From positions 1 to 64,000 of the forward strand of contig PCTW01000070.1 in NCBI GenBank assembly GCA_002786715.1: a stretch of DNA of 64,000 nt. Reading direction: 5' to 3'. Source of the stretch: Bdellovibrio sp. CG22_combo_CG10-13_8_21_14_all_39_27. GTDB lineage: Bacteria; Bdellovibrionota; Bacteriovoracia; Bacteriovoracales; Bacteriovoracaceae. Numbering within the stretch: position 1 is the first letter of the stretch; every line of letters starts with the position of its first letter. The position numbers and the translations under genes are program-made. Positions 1-9,100 of this stretch are shown in pieces. The notes beneath the pieces are model-generated. The model was not told the origin of the DNA. It searched no databases and saw only the letters and a program-made list of their open reading frames with translations.

Positions 1-462
1 GATATCTTCAGGATGACCAGCTGCTTTCGCTGCGCGAGAGACCTCTTCGTGGCGCAGCAAATGGATCATTGGATAAGGAGAGCAATTAACCAGATTTTCT
101 CGATCGTGGATGCTGGAGCCTTGAAATTGGAATTCTGGATGAAAGGCCACCAGCTGATAAGTTGCTTGAAGATCGCGCTCAAGCAAGTCATCAGCAAGAC
201 GGTCTTCAAACTGTAAAAAGGATAAAAATGATGCTTCCGCGTTTGGATAGATCAGAAGCATGTTTGAAATTTCATTACTCGAACTATTCTGAATAAGGTC
301 AATTTGTTGGCGAAAAAAATCCATTCTTTGCTTTAAATCGCTTTCTTCACAGAGCTTGATTTGAATTAGGCCTCTTTCATAAGGTACTTTTGCAAAGGGG
401 CAGATATTCAGGCCAATGACGAATTGTTCCAGCCACAGTTTTGTAATTTCTAGTTCAGACAT
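1..462 (-). CDS. DUF1415 family protein (partial, 3' end outside window)
   Basis: The reverse strand reads from an ATG at 462 without a stop to the window edge, giving 154 residues. The N-terminus has a Trp-Leu-Glu helix followed by IGLNICPFA, and later come LVAFHPEFQF, a DRENLVNCSPYP stretch and a HLLR motif. These are the hallmarks I know for DUF1415, a small widespread family of unknown function. The Cys in NICPFA and the invariant His/Asp/Asn residues suggest a metal or catalytic site, but no role is established. It is divergent from murF, with only 55 bases between the two ATGs. The C-terminal tail is missing because of the window edge. Confidence 0.75.
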   Translation of the reverse strand, partial: MSELEITKLWLEQFVIGLNICPFAKVPYERGLIQIKLCEESDLKQRMDFFRQQIDLIQNSSSNEISNMLLIYPNAEASFLSFLQFEDRLADDLLERDLQATYQLVAFHPEFQFQGSSIHDRENLVNCSPYPMIHLLRHEEVSRAAKAAGHPEDI

Positions 463-517
463 ATATTCATTATATTCTAGCGCACGATAGGTGCATACTT
501 CTTTTCGCTCTGGCATA

Positions 518-1921
518 ATGGAGAGAACTTTAGAGAGGATAACAGTGATATCACTTATACAAAAACTAAAACGTCAGTCATTACATGGTGTATGGCCAAG
601 TGTGGAATTAAGTTTATCAACTGATTCTCGTCAGGCTGACCAAACGAATTTTTTTTTCGCCCTGGTGGGGGAAAAGTTTGATGCTTTTCAATTCGTAGAG
701 CAAGTGATCTCGCAAGGCTGCCCACTCATCCTATTTCAATATTCTGAAGAGAAAGATAAAAAAGCGCTTGAACTTTCAAAGCTTCATAATGTTACTTTTG
801 TTGGAGTAAGCGATACCACTAAAAGTCTGCAAGAGTTGGCCCATCTTCGTCGCTTTGAATGGGGACAAAAAGGGGGAAAAGTTATAGGAGTTGCCGGTTC
901 CAATGGCAAGACAACGACTAAAGAAATTCTACGTTCATTACTAGAGCATTCAGGCTTTAATGTCTGTGCCACTGAAAAAAATAATAATAATCATATTGGT
1001 GTACCTCTCACTATTTTATCAGTTAAAGATTTTCATCAAGTTCTGATATTAGAATTTGGTTCTAATCATCCAGGTGAAATGGAAGTGCTTTGTCGTATTA
1101 GTGAAGTCGATGCAGGCATCATTACTAATATTGGGGATACTCATTTAGAGTTTTTTCAGAATCGTGAAAACGTTTTAAAAGAAGAGGCTGAAATCTTTTT
1201 TCAAATGCAAAAAAAATCTAAGGGGTTGATTGTTCTTCCTCAAGAAGACGTCTTATTGGCGACTTTAAAGGATAATTCAATTATTCATCAGGTCTCTCAA
1301 TTGAATTGGTCAAAAAAGACAATTGCTTTTGATTTTGGAAATTCTCATTTTGAGTTAGAAAATGATCAACTGGAAGGTCGCCATAATTTCGTAAATCTTG
1401 CGATGGCTACTTCATTGGCCCAAACAGTATGGCCTGCTATGAAAGATAAAATTTTGCTTTCCGCTCAAAAGGTGAATCTACCTAAAAATAATAGGTCTGA
1501 GTTTATTCATCTCCAAAACACGACCATTTTTTTAGATGCCTATAATGCCAATCCGTCATCCATGAGAGCAGCCTTGGAGCTATTCAATCATTGGTGTACT
1601 GAGAAATCGATTCCTCTTGAAAAGAGGTGTTATATTTTAGGCGACATGTATGAATTGGGGGATAAAGAAGAAGCTTATCATCAAGAATTGGGTAAAGAGT
1701 TGAGAACCATGAAAGCATCTCACTGTTATTTTGTGGGTAAGTTTTCACTCGCATATAATCGTGGTTTTGGGCAAGGTCATTGCTTTTCTCATCCAGACGA
1801 TCTAAAACCCCAAATGAGTGATTTAAAGAGCAAGTTCTCAGCCTTTTTTATTAAAGGGAGTAGAGGCATAAAACTGGAAAGTCTATTAGCGAATGAAGAA
1901 AGAAGTCACACAGGCCATTGA
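518..1921 (+). CDS. murF: UDP-N-acetylmuramoyl-tripeptide--D-alanyl-D-alanine ligase
   Basis: MurF adds D-Ala-D-Ala to UDP-MurNAc-tripeptide, the last cytoplasmic step of peptidoglycan precursor synthesis. Visible motifs are the N-terminal substrate domain with STDSRQ, the ATP loop GSNGKTTTKE near residue 127, the ligase motif NNNNHIGVPLTIL, the central-domain NIGDTHLEF, and the C-terminal DAYNANPSSM and GDMYELG. Length (467 residues) is normal. I chose ATG 518 because the TLERIT stretch then aligns with the usual MurF N-terminus; an in-frame GTG at 491 would add nine residues. Neither start has a clear ribosome site. The 3' end overlaps the TsaC gene by 29 bases, so the two are probably co-transcribed. 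Confidence 0.93.
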   Translation: MERTLERITVISLIQKLKRQSLHGVWPSVELSLSTDSRQADQTNFFFALVGEKFDAFQFVEQVISQGCPLILFQYSEEKDKKALELSKLHNVTFVGVSDTTKSLQELAHLRRFEWGQKGGKVIGVAGSNGKTTTKEILRSLLEHSGFNVCATEKNNNNHIGVPLTILSVKDFHQVLILEFGSNHPGEMEVLCRISEVDAGIITNIGDTHLEFFQNRENVLKEEAEIFFQMQKKSKGLIVLPQEDVLLATLKDNSIIHQVSQLNWSKKTIAFDFGNSHFELENDQLEGRHNFVNLAMATSLAQTVWPAMKDKILLSAQKVNLPKNNRSEFIHLQNTTIFLDAYNANPSSMRAALELFNHWCTEKSIPLEKRCYILGDMYELGDKEEAYHQELGKELRTMKASHCYFVGKFSLAYNRGFGQGHCFSHPDDLKPQMSDLKSKFSAFFIKGSRGIKLESLLANEERSHTGH

Positions 1922-2840
1922 AGCTTTTAATTTAGGCAAGCTTGTCGCAATACCGACAGAAACCGTTTATGGTCTAAGCGCACCTATTAATAATCCCAAA
2001 TTAATTGAACGAATTTTTAAATTAAAAGAGCGTCCGTTCTTTGATCCTCTCATTGTGCATGTGAGTTCAATTGATGAAGCAAAAAAATGGTGTGGGAAGT
2101 GGCCAGAACTCGCGCAAAAACTAGCTGAAAAATTTTGGCCAGGACCTCTCACTCTTGTCTTGCCAAAAAATGACAAGGTCTCAGATATGATCACTTCGGG
2201 GCTACAAACTGTTGGCATTCGCTGTCCAAACCATCCTTTGTCATTAGAATTTATTAAAGAACTGGGCATTCCCTTGGCCGCTCCTTCCGCGAATAAATTT
2301 GGTAAAACTTCTCCGACACATATCGATCATGTGAAGTCCGAATTCAATTCAAGTGACGTTTATTTTTTAGATGGAGGAGAAAGCCAAGTCGGGATTGAAT
2401 CGACTATCATTCAAATCAATGACGATAAAGTAATCTTTCTACGCAAGGGGGCGATTACTCCTTCAATGATCAAACCCTATTGTGATCAATTCGAGTTCAC
2501 TATTGTTGAGGCTGACCCGCATAAGATTTTAGCCCCCGGTCAAATTAAACATCATTACATGCCAAAAATTCCATTGGTACTGGTTAAAGACAAAGGAAAC
2601 GCATTCGAGAATGCAAAGGCTGCTTCAACTCTGTGTGGGATTGATATAAATTTAGGAAGAGAGCTTGTATTGTCTGAAGATCCTTCGATGGCAGCGAGAA
2701 TTCTTTATTCCGAAATGAGAAATACTTGTGCTGATGGAGTTGAATTTATCTATTTTGTTTTCAAACAACAATGGTCTGAGTCTGAATTATGGACTGCGAT
2801 TCTTGATCGTTTGACCAGGGCCAGTTCTTTTATTGGTTGA
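1893..2840 (+). CDS. tsaC: L-threonylcarbamoyladenylate synthase (TsaC/Sua5 type)
   Basis: This enzyme makes threonylcarbamoyl-AMP from threonine, bicarbonate and ATP for the t6A37 modification of ANN-decoding tRNAs. The YrdC fold covers residues 1-200: PTETVYGLSA, KLKERPFFDPLIVHV, the glycine-rich FWPGPLTLVL, and SANKFGKTSPT near residue 130. After a linker containing APGQIKHHYMP, a further 100 residues match the C-terminal Sua5 domain, so this is the long Sua5 form (315 residues) rather than the short TsaC. It begins inside the end of murF and ends in an 11-base convergent overlap with the HD-domain gene. Confidence 0.92.
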   Translation: MKKEVTQAIEAFNLGKLVAIPTETVYGLSAPINNPKLIERIFKLKERPFFDPLIVHVSSIDEAKKWCGKWPELAQKLAEKFWPGPLTLVLPKNDKVSDMITSGLQTVGIRCPNHPLSLEFIKELGIPLAAPSANKFGKTSPTHIDHVKSEFNSSDVYFLDGGESQVGIESTIIQINDDKVIFLRKGAITPSMIKPYCDQFEFTIVEADPHKILAPGQIKHHYMPKIPLVLVKDKGNAFENAKAASTLCGIDINLGRELVLSEDPSMAARILYSEMRNTCADGVEFIYFVFKQQWSESELWTAILDRLTRASSFIG

Positions 2841-3723
2841 TGATACTTTCGAGTTGCTCGACATATTTGTCAAAATCAGATCCTTGAAAAAACGTCTTCA
2901 CATCTCTTAAAGCTTGTTGGGCCATGGCCGAGGTGAGTTGGTAATTATACATTCTGGTTACAAATTCATGAGCAACAATAAAAACCATACTTAATCGTGA
3001 CAAGTGGGGATTGAGGAGATTGTGATGATCTTTGACAATTTTAACGACATCATCAGGAATCGATGGCTCGTGTTGAAGTTCTTGGGCGATCATGTCCGCG
3101 TGCTTGAGGTGGGCTTGGCGAACGCTTATAGTGACGTTCGGACTTAGCTCATTCGTATCGGCCATGGTTGCCAAGTCTTCAGGGAGCCGCAGGTCATGCA
3201 TCAAAGCGGCCATTGTCATTTTTTCTTTGGTAGCACCGACGCCCCAGTCACTTTTTTTCGCTAATTCAACACTGATCACACCTACTAAGTAACTATGGTC
3301 ATAAATAAAACGCTTTTTGCTATAGACCATACTTCCTAGAAGAGAAGAGATTTTTTCGTACTTAGAAGTATCGGTAAGAATTTTTTCATAGGTTTTCGAA
3401 ACTTCCGAGCAGGTTAATTGATTAACCCCAAAGGAAGTGAGTAACTGGTTGAGCTCCCCATGATCAGGAAGCACCACTTTCGATTTTGGTGGTTCTGATA
3501 GCGGAGTTAACTCCTGCCCAATTTGCGTGAAAGCATCTTTCGTAACATAAAAGTAGGCAATATTTTTGTTCTCAAAATTCTTTAAAACATCATCTGAAAC
3601 AATGTCTCCAGTATTGACGATTTTGACATATTTTTCCTCGCTTAAGCGCAGGTAGATATCGCACTTTGTATTTTCCAAGCGGTGGAAAAATTTTAAAGGA
3701 ATACTTTTAAAGGACTGATCCAT
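2830..3723 (-). CDS. HD-domain signalling protein with N-terminal PilZ-like module
   Basis: The protein has an N-terminal module of about 80 residues (CDIYLRLSEEKYVKIVNTGD, then a stretch ending FYVTKDA) and a C-terminal HD phosphohydrolase-like domain with AALMHDLRL, a following HADMIA and DHHNLLNP. The pattern resembles HD-GYP or HDOD proteins but the GYP motif is absent, so c-di-GMP hydrolysis cannot be assumed. The same two modules in the same order occur after a receiver domain in the protein at 56761-58206, so these are paralogues. I chose ATG 3723; a TTG at 3741 would add six residues. GGAG lies 12 bases upstream of the ATG. Confidence 0.65.
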   Translation of the reverse strand: MDQSFKSIPLKFFHRLENTKCDIYLRLSEEKYVKIVNTGDIVSDDVLKNFENKNIAYFYVTKDAFTQIGQELTPLSEPPKSKVVLPDHGELNQLLTSFGVNQLTCSEVSKTYEKILTDTSKYEKISSLLGSMVYSKKRFIYDHSYLVGVISVELAKKSDWGVGATKEKMTMAALMHDLRLPEDLATMADTNELSPNVTISVRQAHLKHADMIAQELQHEPSIPDDVVKIVKDHHNLLNPHLSRLSMVFIVAHEFVTRMYNYQLTSAMAQQALRDVKTFFQGSDFDKYVEQLESIINQ

Positions 3724-3754
3724 ATATGTTTTTGGCTCCAAATCTTTTAAATTT

Positions 3755-3784
3755 CTTATAGATATCTTATCGACAATTAGACAA
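3755..3784 (-). promoter_or_regulatory. candidate sigma70-type promoter for the HD-domain gene
   Basis: On the minus strand a TTGTCT (-35, 3784-3779) and TATAAG (-10, 3760-3755) are separated by 18 bases, 31 bases upstream of the HD-gene ATG. It lies in the 121-base divergent gap shared with the DUF2452 gene. Confidence 0.4.
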
Positions 3785-3844
3785 AATATCTTAAAAAAAT
3801 TGTTCGCCCCTTTTCGTCAAGATTGTTTATGGTAGCATGAACAT

Positions 3845-4321
3845 ATGGATGATTTAAAACCAAAGCCCATTACTATTTCAGATCGAGAACTTGAAGTCAT
3901 GAAGACAAAAACAGTTGATCTGCCAGGATTGCTAGAATATGCACATTCTGTTGGCGGCTTTGCAATTACGCCTAGTAAGGAAGGCGATATTAAGTCCAAG
4001 GCAATGGAGGCCATGAAAGAGCAAACTCAAGATCAATTGAGTATGTTATTTGATCAGATGAAGCTTCTTGCTAAACAAGCACAAGAGATAAAAGACAGAG
4101 TCGATGTATCCCAAATGATCTATCTGGCAGAGATGAAGTTTGAACCTGTTTTGGGTAAAAATTATTATCTCTATAAAAAAGATAGTGGTGGAAATATTAT
4201 TTCGATTATTGGTCCTCACGAATGGGGAAAGAATTCTTCATTCGACAAATGTATCGCTAAAGTTTGCTTGCTTCATGATCATACTTGGAAAATTTTAGAA
4301 AAGTACGATCAAGAAGATTGA
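3845..4321 (+). CDS. DUF2452 family protein
   Basis: A 158-residue cytoplasmic protein without signal peptide. The N-terminal half is helical and charged (residues 50-95 likely coiled coil). The C-terminal half carries IYLAEMKFEPVLGKNYYLY, IIGPHEWG and a terminal LLHDHTWKIL, a combination I associate with the DUF2452 family of unknown function. The conserved aromatic, His and Asp residues at the C-terminus suggest a compact folded domain. It is divergent from the HD gene and ends in a 13-base convergent overlap with the MFS transporter gene. Confidence 0.65.
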   Translation: MDDLKPKPITISDRELEVMKTKTVDLPGLLEYAHSVGGFAITPSKEGDIKSKAMEAMKEQTQDQLSMLFDQMKLLAKQAQEIKDRVDVSQMIYLAEMKFEPVLGKNYYLYKKDSGGNIISIIGPHEWGKNSSFDKCIAKVCLLHDHTWKILEKYDQED

Positions 4322-5463
4322 AGTTTTCGTCTTACTTCAATAAAGATTAGAACGAGAAGACTGATGATAGAAGCCAATGGTCCCATCAAAAAAGCTACTT
4401 TGACATCATACATCTCAACAACTCTGCCAAACAAATCATGCATTCCCAAGAGTAAAAAACCAGTGAGAGTTAACACGGAGGCAGTCATGAACTCAATTCC
4501 CGAATTGAAGTGAGTTTGTAACCAGGCCATGGTGGTGGGAAAAAACCAAGACATAGTTAGGCCAGTCAAAGCTAAAAAGTAATGGTTGGATAATCCTAAG
4601 TAAAAGAAGAGTAAAGTAAGGGCATGAGAAATGAGCAGGTGAAAAGTGAGAGAACCTGGAATTTTAAGGACGGAGAAAGCAATTCTACCAAAGGCCAAGC
4701 CCAAGAAAAAAAGGGCGAGCAAATAATTGGCTTGAGTCAGTGGCATTCTTTCATTTTCGGTCAAAAAATAAACCAATCTGGTTGAAACGAGAATTTCGGA
4801 AACAACATAAGAAGCTAGCATCAATCCAAAAGGAAGGCGTTGGAATAAATTCACTGGAGCTTTTAAAGGGGTCTTTGGAATTTCTCCGATGTCAGGCAAA
4901 TTTTTTAAAAGATAGAAGCTAAAGATAACGAGGGGAAAGAAGCTTAGGCAAAGATAGGCCAAATTCCATTTTCCCAAAAGGACAAAAAGAAAATTAAATA
5001 AAAGGGGAGCGATGAGAGAAGAAACTCCATAGGTCGAGTGAAGACCGGAAAAAGCACGAGACATCAAACGAGGTGGAGCTGCTTTTGTTACTAGTAGGTT
5101 CATGCTGATGGTGCTGCCTCCAATTCCTAAACCTAAACACAATCCACTTATAATGAGCATGCTGTGTTTAAACTCCATGAAAAAGGGCATCAAGCTGACC
5201 ATGATAGTTCCTAAGAACATAAAGAAGAGTGAAGCGAGAATGGCCTTCACAATTCCAACATGAGGTAACCAATAGCGAGTTGTGAAATTCATGATGAAGC
5301 CTGAGAGGGCCACAACTGAGAAAAGACGTGAACCTTCGCTAGCGCTAAAGTCCATCTGTCTCAAAAATTCAGGATAAAAAGCTCCCCGGGTATTGTCGAT
5401 GAGGCCCAGACAGAACAGCGCCAAATAAGATAAAATCAGGTAATTCCATTTGATTTGTGACAT
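4309..5463 (-). CDS. MFS family transporter
   Basis: A 384-residue integral membrane protein with about 12 hydrophobic segments, a typical length for the major facilitator superfamily. The N-terminal helix contains LGLIDNTRGAFYPEF; helix 4-5 has the glycine-rich GLCLGLGIGGSTISMNLLV and the next segment includes SGLHSTYGVSSLIAP. The GAFYPEF and LHSTYG segments resemble the sugar/fucose permease-like branch, but the substrate cannot be told from sequence. The central loop around residue 200 is short. Convergent with the DUF2452 gene; no co-transcribed neighbour gives a functional hint. Confidence 0.8.
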   Translation of the reverse strand: MSQIKWNYLILSYLALFCLGLIDNTRGAFYPEFLRQMDFSASEGSRLFSVVALSGFIMNFTTRYWLPHVGIVKAILASLFFMFLGTIMVSLMPFFMEFKHSMLIISGLCLGLGIGGSTISMNLLVTKAAPPRLMSRAFSGLHSTYGVSSLIAPLLFNFLFVLLGKWNLAYLCLSFFPLVIFSFYLLKNLPDIGEIPKTPLKAPVNLFQRLPFGLMLASYVVSEILVSTRLVYFLTENERMPLTQANYLLALFFLGLAFGRIAFSVLKIPGSLTFHLLISHALTLLFFYLGLSNHYFLALTGLTMSWFFPTTMAWLQTHFNSGIEFMTASVLTLTGFLLLGMHDLFGRVVEMYDVKVAFLMGPLASIISLLVLIFIEVRRKLQSS

Positions 5464-5644
5464 TTTTTTGAGGCACCTAAAATTTGTTTTGAGAACATTA
5501 TCTCAGGGACTTAGCTCTTTGTCCTTCAATCTTTTTCGATACTTCGCGATCATCGATTAAACTGATTCAGTTGAAATTAATTTAAGGTTTTTTAGTCAAG
5601 TACCCGAAAAGCTTTCGATGAAGTGTATTGAAAGGGAAATTAAG

Positions 5645-6196
5645 ATGAAGATTTTTTCTCCTCTAATATTGGCCAGTCTATTTTTATTGTCAGTTGCAAC
5701 TGCTTCAAGTGGCGATTGGATTGAACTCAAAAAAGCTGATGTCAAAATAGAGTTGCCTAAAGATTGGATTGCTCAAAAGGATATGCTTGGAATGCCCTTG
5801 GTCATTTATAGTCCAATTAAAAATACTGGTCGAGTTACTATTTCAATTACACCCACAGGAATTGAAGATGCAGGATTAGATGCAAAAGGCTTAGCTGAAG
5901 GCTGGGATAAATATAAAGAAGGTCGACTTAACTGGCTAAAGAGAATAGGCGGGAGAACGGACACTGTCTTTCCTTATGTAAATGAAAACTGGAAGTACTT
6001 AAAAAATATTCATCATGTCGGACATCGTTACTATCTCGCCGACGTTCATTATACCGAACACTCTTATTATGTTGAATGTCACAATCAAATGTTTCACATC
6101 AAATCCCTATATCGATATGAAGAATACAAAGGGGAAGAGCAGTTTATTGAAAACGTTGTAAAGTCTTTCGAATGCAAAAATAAGAAGGTTCCGTGA
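5645..6196 (+). CDS. secreted protein of unknown function
   Basis: I start this 183-residue protein at ATG 5645 because AAGGGA lies nine bases upstream and the first 20 residues then form a clean signal peptide (hydrophobic core, cleavage after VATA). An upstream ATG at 5618 would put charged residues in front of it. The mature part is a small alpha/beta domain with paired Cys residues near the C-terminus. I do not recognise the family. Its stop overlaps the start of the next gene, so the two are likely translated together and may act together in the envelope. Confidence 0.7.
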   Translation: MKIFSPLILASLFLLSVATASSGDWIELKKADVKIELPKDWIAQKDMLGMPLVIYSPIKNTGRVTISITPTGIEDAGLDAKGLAEGWDKYKEGRLNWLKRIGGRTDTVFPYVNENWKYLKNIHHVGHRYYLADVHYTEHSYYVECHNQMFHIKSLYRYEEYKGEEQFIENVVKSFECKNKKVP

Positions 6197-9100
6197 TGAG
6201 AAAAATACTATCACTCCTTTGTTCCTTTTCTTTGTTTATTTTAAATATTCAAGCTTTTGCCATTGAGAATGCTGGCGTCGAAGCTGAATCGGCGAGATTA
6301 GAAAGAGAGCGTGTTCAAACTGAAGCCGTTTCGAATCAAGTTTTGGCCGCATTACAAGCAAATGAAAAAGAAGTGCGAGATGCATCTGAAGTAAAAGAAA
6401 CTGAAGAAGAGCTTGCAAGTGATTACTCGATTCAAATGGTCGCTGAACAGGTTGAACTATGTAAAGAAAAGAATGGTAGCTGGAAAAAAGGAATGGTTCA
6501 ATTACCAACTGAACCTGAGCCATTTGATTGTACTCATTTAGCTTTGCTTGAATTTGAAATTTTAAAACAACAAGCTGGAGATAATTTAAATGGAGAAAGT
6601 GCAGCATTAGTTTGCGCTACGAAAGGTTGGAAAAAAGATGATCGCTTAGATTTTGCAAAACAACTTGAGGGTCTAGGCAAATTAAAGCATGGAATTGATG
6701 AGCACTTTAGTTGCCCAGGTAAAAATGAATCAACTCTCTCTTGTGCTAGAGATGTTGGTTGTAAAGTTTTAAAGGCCGGAATGGCCGTCTCAACTGCTGG
6801 ATTATCTCTTGGCGTAGAAAAAGTGATGGATGTTTTCGGAGTTAAAGCTCCCATCTGTTCTAAAGATACTTTGTCTAAAGGTTCGGGACTAAATTATTTA
6901 GGCAGTTGCCTTACTGAAGCTGTATGGGGTGTTTGGAAAGATCTCGTAAGTAATGTCGAAGGAATTTGGGATATCGCTAAAATGGGTTGGAGCGCCGTCA
7001 AAGGAGTTGCTTCAAAGGCTTGGGGGTGGGTTTCAAGTTGGTGGGGAAATTCTGATAAAGCAGAAGACTCTACATCTATAAAGCAAGCCTTCATGGAGAG
7101 TAAGCCCGATTCATTTTTTACAAAATTTATAAATGATCCCGTAGGTACATTTAGTGAAATGATGTCAGGGTTCATGTCTTATATTGGTGATTCCATTCAA
7201 AGTAATTTTGGTTGTGCTGAATGGGAAGAAAGTCGATTGATGAATCCTATAAATCCACCTCACTGTAAAACTCCAGTTGTTAGTTGGAAATGTGCCAGTT
7301 GTGAGCAAAAAGTTCAAATGGCGTGCGGAACTGTTGGCTTTGTTGGTGGAGAAGTTCTCCTGTCATTTTTAACAGGAGGAGCGATTAATGTTGCCGCTAA
7401 AGTTGGTAAGACAGCAGCAGCGACTAAAGTTGCGAAGGCAGTTAGCATAAGTGGAAAATTTACTGGACGCTTGAAGGCCGTTGACTATGCGGTTAAAGGT
7501 TTTGGCATATCAAAGCGCACAGCCTTAGGTCTAGTGGCAAGAGGTGGCAATTTCGCTGTTAAAGTTGGTTCAAAATTATACAAATTTAGACCTAGTGCTG
7601 CTGAGAAAATGTTGAAAGTTTTGAGAGGCGGGAAAAAAGCTCTTAGTGCTGTGGCGTATCCATTTAAAAAATATGGCGATTTGATGGAGGAAGCTTTTGT
7701 CTTTGGTGCTTCAGGAATGTCGAGAGAAGCAGTAAGAGATCTTAGAGCTGCTCGACTAGCCTCGAAGTCAATTGATGGAATTAGAAAAATAAAAACAGCT
7801 GGAATGAGTGAATCGGCTGTTTCTAAATTTGATGATGTCGGAAAGGCAGCAGAAGAACTTAGAAAGGCCAGAGAGCAGTTATTAGCTGCTGCTAAAAAAG
7901 GCAAGGCTGATGATGCTTCTAAAACAGCATTTGAATTAGCTCGAAAAAATATCGATGATGCCACTAAAAAAATGGTTGAAGCTCGACAGGCACTCCAAGC
8001 TCAAGTAAAGGCCGATGATATTGCGAAAGCTCAACAAGTCGCTCGTGCAAAAGAAGCTGAGCAAAGAGCGAGAGATGCAGAGAAAGCGAGATTATTAGCG
8101 GAGAGAAAAGCAAAAGAAGCGGCGGAGGCCCAACGCAAATTAAAAGCAGAAGAAGATGCGAGACTTCTAGCTCAACAACAACAAAGAGCAAGAGATGCAG
8201 CTGAGGCTCAGCGAAAAATTCGTGAAGCAGAAGCTGCACAAAAAAGAGCAAGAGATTCTCAAAGAGCTGCTGATGCAGCTGAAGCTCAGAGGAAGTTAAA
8301 ACAAGCTCAAGCTAACCAAACCAAAATGTTGGAATCGCAAAAATTGGCCGATACTGCCGAAGCAGAGAGAAAGTTGAAAGCTGCTGCAGATCAGGCGAAA
8401 AAACAGAGAGATGCATTAAAGGCACAAAAAGATGCTGACGAAGCTGCTGAAGCAAGTCGTATCGCACGCCAAGTTGCAGATCAGGAAAAAGCAGCTCTTG
8501 AAGCTGCACGAGCAGAGAAATCTCGTAAATTACTTCTCGCTAATAATACTGATGAAGTCTCTAAGACGACCAAAACGACGAAAGCAGACGACGTTACTGA
8601 TGGAAGTAAAATAGATGATGCAGGTACATTGACTTTAAAATCTGATACCACCCCTGTCGCTTCTTCGGGGCCTGCCAGAAGACCAGCTAAAAAGCCAAAA
8701 GAAGTTAAGCCTACGACGATTCCAAAAGCGAGTAAGGTTGATGATGCCGTTGCGATTGAGAAACCAATTGTTCCTGATAATTTAGGAGCGAAAGGTGATC
8801 GTGTCGAAGTGGCCATCAAAGGAAGTCCAGAGCCATTGAGAGGGAAAATTATTGATTCTTCTCCCAATGGAGTAACATTACGTCAAGCTGATGGAATTGA
8901 TGTCAGTATTCCTGCTCGAAACATTGATGGAGCAAGAACTAGGAATCTTTTTGAAACTCCAAACATTCCTGGTCTTAATATCGCCAAACCTGGTGACAAT
9001 GTTGTTTTGCTGACATCCAAAGGCGAACGCATTTCAGGTCAAATTGAAAAAGTTAATGACAAGTCAATTCGACTCATTGGAGAGAATGGAAAATCGGTTA

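Noticed and set aside
7843-8530. The repetitive coiled-coil stretch as a tandem DNA repeat
   Set aside because: The repetition is at the level of amino-acid composition; no exact DNA repeat unit could be seen.
7485-8867. Minus-strand ORFs opposite the coiled-coil gene
   Set aside because: Low-complexity Ala/Leu/Ser shadows of Lys/Glu/Ala codons; no ribosome site or family.
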